Positions 1-8,125 of a stretch of 64,000 bases of DNA are shown one piece after another. Every line of letters begins with the position of its first letter. Position 1 is the stretch's first letter. The DNA lies in the NCBI RefSeq assembly GCF_016860545.1, contig NZ_BNEB01000002.1:1922001-1986000 (forward strand), given 5' to 3'. This DNA comes from Streptomyces asoensis. Its GTDB lineage: Bacteria; Actinomycetota; Actinomycetes; Streptomycetales; Streptomycetaceae. The notes beneath the pieces are model-generated. The model saw only the letters and a program-made list of their open reading frames with translations. It was not told the DNA's origin and did no database searches. The position numbers and the translations under genes were made by a program.

Positions 1-988
1 CGGCGTTGCGTCCCGGACCGGCGGGCTCGGACGCCCCCGCGATCCACTGGCGCTGCTCCCGCAGCAGACCCTTGTCGTAGAGCGCCCCCGAGGCGTAGCC
101 GCGGATGAACCGGGTCATGTCGGCCGGCGTGGAGATGATGCCCCCGGAGGCCCACGCGCCGGAGGCGCTGACCAGCTCGCTGACGTCGAGCGGCGCGGCC
201 GGGTCACTGACGTCGTACCCGTGCAGGTAGGGCTCGGGGATGCGGTAGCCCTGCGGGAGGCTGGTGTCGCGCAGCTCCAGCGGCCGGTACACCAGACGCC
301 GCAGGAGCTGCTCGTACGGTGTGCCGGTGACCGCCTCGGCCATCAGGGCGACGGCGATGTTGTCGGAGTTGGAGTACGCGTACCGGCTGCCCGGGGGAAA
401 CAGCAGGGGTTCGTCGGCGACGTAGTCGAGCAGGCGGCGGGAGTCGAACTGGTGGCGCGGGTCGGCCGAGACCACCGCGACGAACCCGGGGGCCTGCGAG
501 TAGTCCGGCAGTCCGCTGGTGTGGTTCAGCAGCTGCCGCAGCGTCACCTTGCCCCAGGCGGCCGGGAGTTGCGGAAGCCGCTTGCGCAGGGTGTCGTCCA
601 GGTCCAGTGCGCCGCGGTCGACGAGGTACAGCGCCACCGCCCCGCTGAAGGCCTTGGCCGTGCTCGCGATCCGCATGTGGTCCTGCGCGCGCGGCGGGCG
701 GCCGGTCGTCAGGTCGGCGACACCGGCCCGCAGCACCCGGGTCCGCTTGCCGTCGCGCAGCAGGGCGATGATCGCGGGCGGACCGCCCGGCTCGCTGACG
801 AACCGGTCGATCTGGCTCTGGAGCGTACGGTCGTCCACGGGCCCGGCACCGGCACGGGCTCCGGATCCGGCTGCGGTGCCGGTGGCGGCGGGGACCAGGA
901 CCGCCACGGAGGCGGCCGCGACGACGAACACGGATCCGAGACGTCGTCGCGGAACGGCCCGGAAGGGCCGGGTGGGGCGCAGAGGCAT
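1..988 (-). CDS. Secreted serine hydrolase, class C beta-lactamase / D-Ala-D-Ala carboxypeptidase fold (3' end outside window)
   Basis: The leftward gene runs off the left edge, so the C-terminus is missing and 329 codons are visible. The N-terminus is Arg-rich and followed by a hydrophobic stretch (about residues 19-40), which fits an exported protein. The acylation motif S109-T-A-K112 is followed by Y205-S-N, the SxxK and YxN signatures of the serine beta-lactamase-like family. Such proteins cleave D-Ala from peptidoglycan stems or hydrolyse small esters, and the sequence does not decide which. The ATG at 986-988 was chosen because it places the signal peptide correctly. Confidence 0.88.
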   Translation of the reverse strand, partial: MPLRPTRPFRAVPRRRLGSVFVVAAASVAVLVPAATGTAAGSGARAGAGPVDDRTLQSQIDRFVSEPGGPPAIIALLRDGKRTRVLRAGVADLTTGRPPRAQDHMRIASTAKAFSGAVALYLVDRGALDLDDTLRKRLPQLPAAWGKVTLRQLLNHTSGLPDYSQAPGFVAVVSADPRHQFDSRRLLDYVADEPLLFPPGSRYAYSNSDNIAVALMAEAVTGTPYEQLLRRLVYRPLELRDTSLPQGYRIPEPYLHGYDVSDPAAPLDVSELVSASGAWASGGIISTPADMTRFIRGYASGALYDKGLLREQRQWIAGASEPAGPGRNA

Positions 989-1193
989 CGAGGCTCCTCG
1001 AAGTGGGCGACGGCAGTGCGGATCAAGCCTCACCGGACCCGGGTACCGGCGCCGCATCCTGTTGCTGCAAACAGCCCAGTCGGCCGGCGACGCGTCGCTC
1101 GCCTCCGCCCCGCCGCTCACGGGTCCGGTCCCTGCACCTCACCCCGCGCCGTCCCCCGACGGCGCCCGGTGCCCGGGGCCTGCGGTGCGGTTG

Positions 1194-2807
1194 CTACCTC
1201 GAGCCGTCGACGAGCCCCGGCTGCGGGAGGGGGCAGGTGAGGGGAAGGACGCGTTCGGTCAGCCGGCCGGTGAGGCGGCCGTCGGTGACGGCGGGTCCCT
1301 CGACCCAGTCCGCAGCCGTCAACTGGTCCACCAGGCAACGTAGTTCGACCAGGTCGACTGCGCAGGTGACGGCGAGGCGGTCCAGGTCGATGCCGTCGCC
1401 GCCGGTTCCCAGGCGTCCGTCTGCGGTGCACCGGGTGGCCAGAGTGAGGGCGAGGAACCGCGTGCCGGGAGCGGCTCCGGCCTTGCGGAGCTTCTTGTCC
1501 GAGACGACGCGCTGTGCCCAGCCGCTGAGCTTGGGGCGCACCTTCTTCCCGAACGCGAACGGCGCGGGAGCGTCCGTGCGCGGTGTGAGGGAAGGGACCG
1601 TGAGGGAGACGGGGTTCTCGGGCCGGGAGGCGAGCAGTTCGGCGGGTGTGCCGGGGATGTGCAGCCAGCCGCAGTCGGTCAGCCGCGCGATCAGGTCCTC
1701 GGGCTCGCTCAGACCCATCCCGGTGAGATCCTGGCCGACGAGGTGACCCGTGCCGGAATGCGCGGTGCGCAGGGTCAGCATCGTCACCAGCAGCCGCACC
1801 TGAGGGCCCGGCAGCGGGGCGGTGGCGACGACGTGGGCCAGCACGGACCGCGCGTGATCCCACTGGGCGGCGCCGGTCAGCAGGCGCGCCACGGGCGGAC
1901 GGTCGCCCGCCGCGGACAGTCCGGTGCGGTGCTCGTGCTGGGCGCGGGCGGCGTCGGCGGCCTGCTCGGCTCGCCGCGCGTCCAGCCTCAGCCGGCGGTC
2001 GCCGCAGGCCTCGGCCCAGGCCGCGAAGGCGTGCGCCTTGCGGGTGTGAAGGTCCGCCAGGAGCGCGAGATCGGGCTGGTCACGCCGCTGGTAGGCGCGG
2101 AAGAGGTCGCCGAGTGCGACGAGTTCGTCCCGCAGTTCGACGGGCCTCAGATCGTCCGGGACGACGCGTTGGGCGATCGTCGCCGGTCGTGGGCGATGCC
2201 GCGTGGGAGTGGGGCGCGCAGGAGGAACCTGCGCGCCGGACTGGGCCGAACGGTCGGAGAACCGCGGTGTTCCCGCGCCCGGGCCCCCGCCGGGACGGCC
2301 GTCCGCACCGGCGCCCGCGCCTGCACCCGTGGCCGCGTTCGCGGTCGTGAGCGGCGGACCGCCGGCGTCCGGCGGCCCCGATGCCGGAGCGGCGGCGGTC
2401 GTCCGCGCCCCGGGGATGGCGGCCGCGCACCGCGAGCAGCATTCGAGGGCCCGCCACCAGCGTCCGGCACGATCGGCGATCACGGTCAGGACGACCGGAC
2501 CGCCGCATCGCCACGGCTCGGTACGCGCGGAGCGGTCGGTGTCGGGGACATGGGCGTGACAACCGTCCGCCCGGCACGCGCACTGTGCTGTGGGCCTGGG
2601 GGAGACCGCGGCGCGCAGGTGAGCCTTCAGGTGGGCGACGGCGGCTCGACGGCCGTCGGCCGCGGACGGCAGACGCAGGTCGGCGCACGCGGGGCGGCTG
2701 CACGACACGCGCACCTCCGCACTGCCCCGTCCCGCGGCATCCAGACGCACCGTCCACCGGCGCCCCGGCACCCGCTCGTTCAGCTCGCTGACCGACGCCT
2801 GCGTCAT
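1194..2807 (-). CDS. Hypothetical protein with N-terminal Cys/His clusters and C-terminal helical regions
   Basis: This 537-residue protein has no family that I recognise. The first 130 residues carry paired cysteines (VSCSRPAC, CACRADGCHAH, ECCSRCA), which could bind zinc. A proline/glycine/alanine-rich linker (about 135-205) separates them from a longer C-terminal part (about 215-530) that contains an Arg-rich helical segment and short repeats resembling winged-helix modules. A GGAGGAAGAGGG purine run just before the ATG supports the start. It is a single gene divergent from the erythromycin-esterase homologue. A nucleic-acid-binding role is only a guess. Confidence 0.75.
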   Translation of the reverse strand: MTQASVSELNERVPGRRWTVRLDAAGRGSAEVRVSCSRPACADLRLPSAADGRRAAVAHLKAHLRAAVSPRPTAQCACRADGCHAHVPDTDRSARTEPWRCGGPVVLTVIADRAGRWWRALECCSRCAAAIPGARTTAAAPASGPPDAGGPPLTTANAATGAGAGAGADGRPGGGPGAGTPRFSDRSAQSGAQVPPARPTPTRHRPRPATIAQRVVPDDLRPVELRDELVALGDLFRAYQRRDQPDLALLADLHTRKAHAFAAWAEACGDRRLRLDARRAEQAADAARAQHEHRTGLSAAGDRPPVARLLTGAAQWDHARSVLAHVVATAPLPGPQVRLLVTMLTLRTAHSGTGHLVGQDLTGMGLSEPEDLIARLTDCGWLHIPGTPAELLASRPENPVSLTVPSLTPRTDAPAPFAFGKKVRPKLSGWAQRVVSDKKLRKAGAAPGTRFLALTLATRCTADGRLGTGGDGIDLDRLAVTCAVDLVELRCLVDQLTAADWVEGPAVTDGRLTGRLTERVLPLTCPLPQPGLVDGSR

Positions 2808-3100
2808 CGCCCTCTTCCTCCCGCGTGGTGACTTTGACGGCTGCTCCGCTGTCTAACGTCCGAACCGATGCCCGGTCGCGGGCTCCGGTCAGGGAAAACC
2901 GCGGGCGCGGGCGCCGCCCGGCAGGAGACCGAGGGGCGGGTACGTCCGACGACCGCGGGGCGGCCGACAGGCCTTCAGGTCGCCCGGACCGCGGGCGCTC
3001 GTTTCGGCACGCCGGTGTCCCGGCGGTAGTGCCTGCGATACCCGGAGTCGGGCAGCACAGGGGTTGGTGACGCACACCGTGCGGACGCGAATCTGAAGCC

Positions 3101-4525
3101 ATGACCCGACGTACAGCAATGATCGTTCCTTCGGTCCTCCTCTCCCTCGGCGCGGTGGCGGTCGCCCCTCCGGCCGTCGGGGCCTCCGCGCACGCGTCAC
3201 CCCGCGCGATGTCGCTGTCGGCGCCGATGCCGACACCGGTATTGCGGGCATCGGCTGCTTCCGGGGGGCACGTCGAAAGCGTGGTCGCCGCTGTCGAGCA
3301 CAGCGCCCACCCGCTGAAGAGCACCGAGCCGCAGGGCGGTCTGAGGGACCTGGACGCCCTGGGCCGCATGGTCGCGGACGCCGACGTCGTGGGTCTGGGC
3401 GAGGCCACGCACGGGTCCCGGGACTTCTTCCGGATGAAGCACCGGGTCTTCCGCTACCTGGTCGAGAAGAAGGGCTTCCGGTCCTTCTCCCTGGAACTGC
3501 CCTGGAGCAGCGGTGTGCGGATCGACGACTACGTACTGCACGGCAAGGGAGACCTGAAGGACATCGCGCGCGAGGAGTTCCAGGGTGCCTACCGGATCTG
3601 GAACAACCAGGACTACATCGACCTGATCGAGTGGATGCGCGCCTACGACGCCCGGCACCCGCACGACCCGGTGCGGTTCCTGGGCGACGACATGGGCTAC
3701 GCCGGACCGGAGCTCTACCAGCGCGTGAGCGGCTATGTGGCCGACAGCCTGCCCAGCCTGTCGGAACGTGTGGCCGAGCTCTACCGCGGCCTGCCGCCGA
3801 CCACCGACGCCGGCACCTACTACACGGAGTACCTCCAGCTGCCGCTGACCGAGCGCGAGGAGAGGGCGGCACGGACGCGCGAGGTGTACGAGCTCCTGCG
3901 GAAGCAGCGCCCGCGGACCGCCGCGGACCGGCGGAAGCACCTGTGGGCGGTGCAGCACGCCAGGGCCATCCACCAGATGGCCGAGGGATTCTCCTTCGAC
4001 ATCACCGACGACGCCCAGGTCGCGGCGATGATGAAGTACCGGGACCGGACGATGGCCGAGAACGTGGCCTGGTGGCACCGGTACTCGGGCGACCGCATCC
4101 TGCTGTCGGCGCACAACACCCACGTGTCGTACGACTCGTTCGACGTGCGCTACCCCAAGACGCAGGGCGCCTTCCTGCGGGACACGCTCGGCAAGGACTA
4201 TGTCAGCATCGGCTTCAGCTTCTACAAGGGTGCCTTCAAGGCCTTCGGGACCGACGACGACGTGATACGCACCTACCGTGTGGACGCCGCGAAGCCGGGC
4301 TCCAACGAAGAAGTCCTGGACAGGGCACGCCAGGACGACTACATCCTCGACCTGCGCACCGCCCCGGCCGCCGCGCGCACATGGCTCGCCACGTCGCGTG
4401 CCACCTGGAACATCGGCGCCGGCTGGCCCGATCCGACGGAGTACCGGACCGCCCTCGGCAAGGCGCACGACATCCTCATCCACCTGCACGACGTCGAGGC
4501 CACCACGTACCTGGGCAACTCCTGA
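3101..4525 (+). CDS. Exported erythromycin esterase family protein
   Basis: The 474-residue protein begins with a Sec-type signal peptide (charged MTRR, hydrophobic 7-25, alanine-rich cleavage zone around 27-32). The mature part matches the erythromycin esterase (EreA/EreB-like) family. GLGEATHGS places the catalytic-type Glu at 101 and His at 104, and the later LLSAHNTHVS block supplies another conserved His region. Characterised Ere enzymes hydrolyse the macrolactone ring in the cytoplasm, so export is notable; many family members have no known substrate. No macrolide or polyketide genes lie nearby. The start lacks a strong ribosome binding site. Confidence 0.85.
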   Translation: MTRRTAMIVPSVLLSLGAVAVAPPAVGASAHASPRAMSLSAPMPTPVLRASAASGGHVESVVAAVEHSAHPLKSTEPQGGLRDLDALGRMVADADVVGLGEATHGSRDFFRMKHRVFRYLVEKKGFRSFSLELPWSSGVRIDDYVLHGKGDLKDIAREEFQGAYRIWNNQDYIDLIEWMRAYDARHPHDPVRFLGDDMGYAGPELYQRVSGYVADSLPSLSERVAELYRGLPPTTDAGTYYTEYLQLPLTEREERAARTREVYELLRKQRPRTAADRRKHLWAVQHARAIHQMAEGFSFDITDDAQVAAMMKYRDRTMAENVAWWHRYSGDRILLSAHNTHVSYDSFDVRYPKTQGAFLRDTLGKDYVSIGFSFYKGAFKAFGTDDDVIRTYRVDAAKPGSNEEVLDRARQDDYILDLRTAPAAARTWLATSRATWNIGAGWPDPTEYRTALGKAHDILIHLHDVEATTYLGNS

Positions 4526-4630
4526 GGCACCGACCCGACACGCCTGGAGGAACCCGGAGGAAACCTCATCCGTGGCCGGTGTCCGCGCGGAATGGAGGGT
4601 GACCATGTGTTCCGGAACGAGGAGGCCGCC

Positions 4631-5116
4631 GTGCCGTCACACCAGACAGCTCCCGGGGAATCCGTGTGGGACTACCCGCGTCCGCCCGCCCTGCGCCGCG
4701 ACACCCGACGCGTCGTCGTCGAGTGCGGCGGCGAGATCGTCGCCGACACCACCGGCGCCCTGAAGATCCTCGAGACCAGCCACCCGCCCGTGTTCTACGT
4801 GCCACCGGCCGACGTCCGGGGAGACCTCCTGCGTCCCAGCGCGCACCACACCTGGTGCGAGTGGAAGGGGGGCGCCGACTACTGGGACGTCGTGGTGGGA
4901 TCCGACGTCCGCCCCCTGGCCGCCTGGAGCTACCCCGACCCCCGGCCGCCCTACGAGGAACTGGTCGGCCACTTCGCCTTCTACGCCTCCCGGGTCGACC
5001 GCTGCGCCGTCGGCGACACCATCGTGCAGCCGCAGGAGGGCGACTTCTACGGCGGCTGGATCACTCCCGAGATCCGGGGGCCGTTCAAGGGCGGCGCGCA
5101 CACCAGGGGCTGGTGA
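4631..5116 (+). CDS. DUF427 domain protein
   Basis: The 161-residue protein matches the small DUF427 family through ESVWDYPRPP near the start, the TSHPPVFYVPP block, the HHTWCEWKG block and the YPDPRPPYEEL block. Its function is not established. I chose the GTG at 4631 because AGGAGG (4620-4625) lies five bases upstream; an in-frame ATG at 4592 would add 13 unconserved residues. A strong hairpin follows the stop codon, so it is probably the end of a transcript. It is separated from the upstream esterase gene by about 105 bases. Confidence 0.88.
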   Translation: MPSHQTAPGESVWDYPRPPALRRDTRRVVVECGGEIVADTTGALKILETSHPPVFYVPPADVRGDLLRPSAHHTWCEWKGGADYWDVVVGSDVRPLAAWSYPDPRPPYEELVGHFAFYASRVDRCAVGDTIVQPQEGDFYGGWITPEIRGPFKGGAHTRGW

Positions 5117-5128
5117 GGTCACAGCAGC

Positions 5129-5159
5129 GTCCGCCGGTGCGTCAGCCGCACCGGCGGAC
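5129..5159 (+). terminator. Hairpin terminator after DUF427 gene
   Basis: A perfect 13-bp inverted repeat (GTCCGCCGGTGCG and its complement) encloses a five-base loop TCAGC, twelve bases after the stop codon. There is no T-tract, which is common for high-GC actinobacterial terminators. Confidence 0.8.
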
Positions 5160-5171
5160 CGTCGTAGCTGT

Positions 5172-5202
5172 GGACCGGCGGACCGGCGGACCGGCGGACC
5201 GG
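5172..5202. repeat. Tandem 8-bp repeat, GGACCGGC x 3.9
   Basis: Almost four head-to-tail copies of GGACCGGC lie between the DUF427 terminator and the end of the small membrane-protein gene on the other strand. The unit is not a multiple of three and the array lies outside any gene. It may simply be slippage in GC-rich DNA. Confidence 0.8.
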
Positions 5203-5250
5203 GGCCGCGCCCGGGGTGGGCGCGGCCGGATCGCTGGCGGGAGGGGTGCC

Positions 5251-5430
5251 CTACAGGGTGACCATCCGCACCAGGAAGAACGCCGCGAAGAGCAGGCAGC
5301 CGATCGCGATGAGGGCGACCCAGATACGCGGGTGTTCCCAGATGCCGCCGTCGGGTCGTTCCTGGTGGGCTTCGGCGGTCGATCCCTCGGCGGCGGGCGT
5401 CTCGCCGGGTGGGCGCAGCGGCTCGCTCAT
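5251..5430 (-). CDS. Small single-span membrane protein
   Basis: The 59-residue protein has a polar N-terminus and one transmembrane helix near the C-terminus (about residues 34-53, WVALIAIGCLLFAAFFLV). The ATG at 5428-5430 lies two bases after the stop of the preceding gene, so the two small membrane proteins are translationally coupled. No family is recognised. Confidence 0.65.
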   Translation of the reverse strand: MSEPLRPPGETPAAEGSTAEAHQERPDGGIWEHPRIWVALIAIGCLLFAAFFLVRMVTL

Positions 5431-5432
5431 GG

Positions 5433-5693
5433 TCACACCCCGTGGACGAGAGGGGCGGGGGAGTCGTCGGCGAGGGCGGCCGCGGGACGCTCGTAGTTCG
5501 CCAGGGCGAGCCCCAGGGCGAAGAAGGTGGGGGCCCATTCACCGACGAAGATGCCCCAGCGGTCGGCGCGCTCCAGGCTCTCGTTGCGGCTGGAGGCCAG
5601 CCATGAGGCGAGGGACAGGCCGATGGAGGCCGTGGCCGCCAGGTACGCGTGCTCGCTCTTGACGCCGGCCTCGTGCAGTGTCTTGACGATCAT
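5433..5693 (-). CDS. Small two-span membrane protein
   Basis: The 86-residue protein has two likely membrane segments (about 18-35 and 50-67) separated by a charged loop (SSRNESLERADRWG). A GAGGAG sequence about eight bases before the ATG supports the start. It leads a two-gene operon with the 59-residue membrane protein. Its function is not recognised; similar short actinobacterial membrane proteins are usually annotated only as hypothetical. Confidence 0.7.
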   Translation of the reverse strand: MIVKTLHEAGVKSEHAYLAATASIGLSLASWLASSRNESLERADRWGIFVGEWAPTFFALGLALANYERPAAALADDSPAPLVHGV

Positions 5694-6027
5694 GAATGCT
5701 CCTCGGGCGGGGACACGGGTCCGCATCTCGCGACGGACGCGAAAAGCGTCATATCGGGATGCAGTGTGACAAATGGTTCCGCTCGAGGAGGGTGCTCGGA
5801 TGCGTTCGGACGCCGTCGCTTGCCGTCGCTCCCCCATGTGGGCGCGCGGGGCCGGCGGGACGCGGGCCGCTGCGGTGACGTCACCGTACGGCCGATCCGG
5901 CGAATCCGGCCGCGGTGCATCCGCTCGGGGGCCGGGGTGCGAAGTGGTCATCGCAGGGGACAAGGGCTCTCGTTCCGGACCCCCGAGCCGGAACGAGAGC
6001 CTGTCCCCGCGGTGTGGCCCGCCTTCG
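5694..6027. other. Intergenic region
   Basis: No gene is supported here. The right-hand part holds the L,D-transpeptidase terminator. The left part should hold the promoter for the two small membrane-protein genes, but I cannot assign clear -35/-10 boxes. Confidence 0.6.
5956..6008 (-). terminator. Long hairpin terminator of the L,D-transpeptidase gene
   Basis: A perfect 14-bp stem (5965-5978 with 5988-6001, GGCTCTCGTTCCGG) is extended by an outer 7-bp stem GGGGACA/TGTCCCC (5956-5962 with 6002-6008) across a two-base bulge. It starts 20 bases after the stop of the leftward gene. Confidence 0.85.
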
Positions 6028-7299
6028 TCAGGCGGCGGGGCTGCCCGCCGTCCACTCGCTCCACGACATGTTCCAGTCGCTGAGGCCGTTGCCCGGGGCC
6101 AGCCGGGTCTTGTCCACGGAGTTCTTGACGATCACGACGTCGCCGATCATGGAGTGATCGAAGAACCACGCGGCGGGCTGACTGCCGTCGCCGCCGTTCC
6201 TGACGTCCTTCAGGCCCACGCAGCCGTGGCTGGTGTTGACCTTGCCGAAGACCGAGTCGGCGCCCCAGTAGTTGCCGTGGATGAACGTGCCCGAGTCGGT
6301 CAGGCGCATGGCGTGCGGTACGGCCTTGATGTCGTACGAGGGCTTGCCGTCCTTCTCCGTGAGGCCGACGCTCGCGCCGTTCATGTGGACGTGCCGGAAC
6401 TTCTCGGAGACCACCATCTGGCCGTTGTACGTCGGGTGCTCGTCGCTCCCCGACGAGATCGGGATGGTCCTGATCGTCCTGCCGTCCCGGGTGACGGTCA
6501 TCTGCTTCGTCTTCGCGTCCACCGTGCTGATCTGGCTCCGGCCGACCGTGAACGTGACCGTCTTCTGGACGCCGTCGCGGGTGAGCGTGACGGTGACGGT
6601 GGAACCGGCCTGCCAGTAGTGCTCGGGACGGAAGTCCAGGCGGTGGTCGCCGAACCAGTGGCCCACGACCTGCTGACCGCTGCTGGAGCTGACCTGGATC
6701 TCCGACTCCACCGCGGCCTTGTCGTCGACGGCCGCGCCGAACTCGACCGACACCGGCATGCCGACGCCGACCGTCGAGCCGTTCTCGGGGGAGACGTGTC
6801 CGATGAAGTCGTTCGACGGGGACACCGTGGTGATCGTGGCGTTGCCGGTGGCGGAGCGGCCCTCGGCGTCCTGGGCCTCCGCGGTGATCTGGTACTTGGT
6901 GGCCCGCTTCAGGGTGCCGTCCGGCTTCCAGGAGGTGCCGTCCGCCGACAGGGTGCCCGGGAGCTCGGCTCCGGTCGCGACGGCGGTCATGGTCACCTTG
7001 GTGAGCTTGCCGTCGCTGACGGTCACACCCACCGGGCTGTCCACGGGTATGCCGTGGGAGCCCTGTCCCGGCGTGATCACGATGCGGGCGTCGGAGGCCT
7101 TCTGGGCGCCCGTGCCCGTGCCTGTGCTCGCGTCCGTGTTCGAGCCCGTCGCCCGCGACTGTGAGGTCGGCCTGCCGCCGCCGTCGTTGCCGCCGGTGGC
7201 GGCGGTACTCGTGCCGGCGAGGGCCGTGACCGCGAGTACGCCCCCGAGTACTCCGGCCGTGGCCACCAGCCCGGTGCGTCGTCCGTTGGGCGTGTTCAA
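6028..7299 (-). CDS. L,D-transpeptidase with Ig-like domains (YkuD family)
   Basis: The protein forms 3-3 cross-links in peptidoglycan outside the membrane. The N-terminus has a basic start and a hydrophobic segment, then a Ser/Thr/Gly-rich linker, two Ig-like beta domains (roughly residues 65-290) and the YkuD catalytic domain. That domain shows the HGNYWG motif and the SHGC motif with the nucleophilic Cys near residue 360, the arrangement of mycobacterial LdtMt2-like enzymes. I chose the TTG at 7297-7299 because GGGAG lies about seven bases upstream. A longer in-frame TTG start at 7356 lacks such a site. It is monocistronic with its own terminator. Confidence 0.92.
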   Translation of the reverse strand: MNTPNGRRTGLVATAGVLGGVLAVTALAGTSTAATGGNDGGGRPTSQSRATGSNTDASTGTGTGAQKASDARIVITPGQGSHGIPVDSPVGVTVSDGKLTKVTMTAVATGAELPGTLSADGTSWKPDGTLKRATKYQITAEAQDAEGRSATGNATITTVSPSNDFIGHVSPENGSTVGVGMPVSVEFGAAVDDKAAVESEIQVSSSSGQQVVGHWFGDHRLDFRPEHYWQAGSTVTVTLTRDGVQKTVTFTVGRSQISTVDAKTKQMTVTRDGRTIRTIPISSGSDEHPTYNGQMVVSEKFRHVHMNGASVGLTEKDGKPSYDIKAVPHAMRLTDSGTFIHGNYWGADSVFGKVNTSHGCVGLKDVRNGGDGSQPAAWFFDHSMIGDVVIVKNSVDKTRLAPGNGLSDWNMSWSEWTAGSPAA

Positions 7300-7428
7300 G
7301 CTCTTCTCCCTGTACCTGGTCAGTGCATTCCTGTGCCGCTCGCGTAAGGAGCGCAACTGTCTCTAAACCCACTTATAGACACGTCTGTGACCCGAAAGGG
7401 ATGTTTTGTGAGGGAAGCCACGCACGTC

Positions 7429-7482
7429 GGGAGGCCGCCCGGGGCCGAAACGGACGCCGGGCCCGGCCCCCGGCGGCCTCCC
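7429..7482 (-). terminator. 19-bp stem terminator of the sigma/ABC operon
   Basis: The arms 7429-7447 and 7464-7482 pair over 19 bp with one mismatch around a 16-base loop. The hairpin lies about 67 bases past the stop of the last gene of the leftward operon that begins at 11721. Confidence 0.75.
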
Positions 7483-7549
7483 ACGCCCGGCGTACGGTTC
7501 CCCGCAGCAAGGGCTCCGCGCAGCCCTCTCGCGCGGCCTGCGGCGTCCG

Positions 7550-8125
7550 TCAGCGTCTCGGACCTGCCACGGCGTAGGCCGCCGTGCCGGTGACCGCGAG
7601 GACGACGGCCGTCCACGTGCTCGCCGCCGTACCGGGCGGTGTCAGCATCCATCCGGCCACCCGCATCGGCGTACTCGCCGGGGGAGGGGCGAAGAACGCG
7701 AGCGAGAGCGAGGCGAACGGCAACGACCAGGCGTACCGGCCGCCCCAGAGCGCCGCGCCCAGAGCCGCCAGCCCCGTCAGTCCCGCGCTGTCCCGGACCA
7801 CGAACGCCGTGGTGGCCAAGGGCGCGCCCATCGTCTGCACGGCCAGCATCACCGAGCCGACGACCGTCGCGCCGAGCAGCACGTGGGCCGCCCTGCGGGG
7901 CATCCAGCGGATCGCGGCCGTGCGGTCCAGCGCGAGGTCCTGCCCGCCGAGGCCGATCGAGGCAGCCATCACCCCCGTGGCGAGGACGAGCACGGGCTGC
8001 CGCGGATCACCGGACCCGGTGCCGTCGTCCCGGGCGAGCGACCACACCGCCAGGGTGCCGATCAGTACGGCGGCGAGGGACGCAGGCACCTGACGCGAGC
8101 GGGCGTACAGCGTCAGCCATCTCAC
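7550..8125 (-). CDS. Integral membrane protein, last gene of sigma/ABC operon
   Basis: The 191-residue protein has about five or six hydrophobic segments and no soluble domain. The GTG start at 8125 overlaps the stop of the permease gene as GTGA, so it is translationally coupled to it. Its position suggests a second membrane subunit of the ABC system encoded upstream, but there is no diagnostic motif. It is followed by the operon terminator. Confidence 0.75.
   Translation of the reverse strand: MRWLTLYARSRQVPASLAAVLIGTLAVWSLARDDGTGSGDPRQPVLVLATGVMAASIGLGGQDLALDRTAAIRWMPRRAAHVLLGATVVGSVMLAVQTMGAPLATTAFVVRDSAGLTGLAALGAALWGGRYAWSLPFASLSLAFFAPPPASTPMRVAGWMLTPPGTAASTWTAVVLAVTGTAAYAVAGPRR

Noticed and set aside
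5773..7164. Rightward 463-codon frame over the L,D-transpeptidase
   Set aside because: It is antisense to a clear YkuD enzyme and has composition typical of GC-rich shadows.
7429..7482. 19-bp inverted repeat as an insertion-sequence end
   Set aside because: No transposase or target duplication is present, and the position matches an operon terminator.
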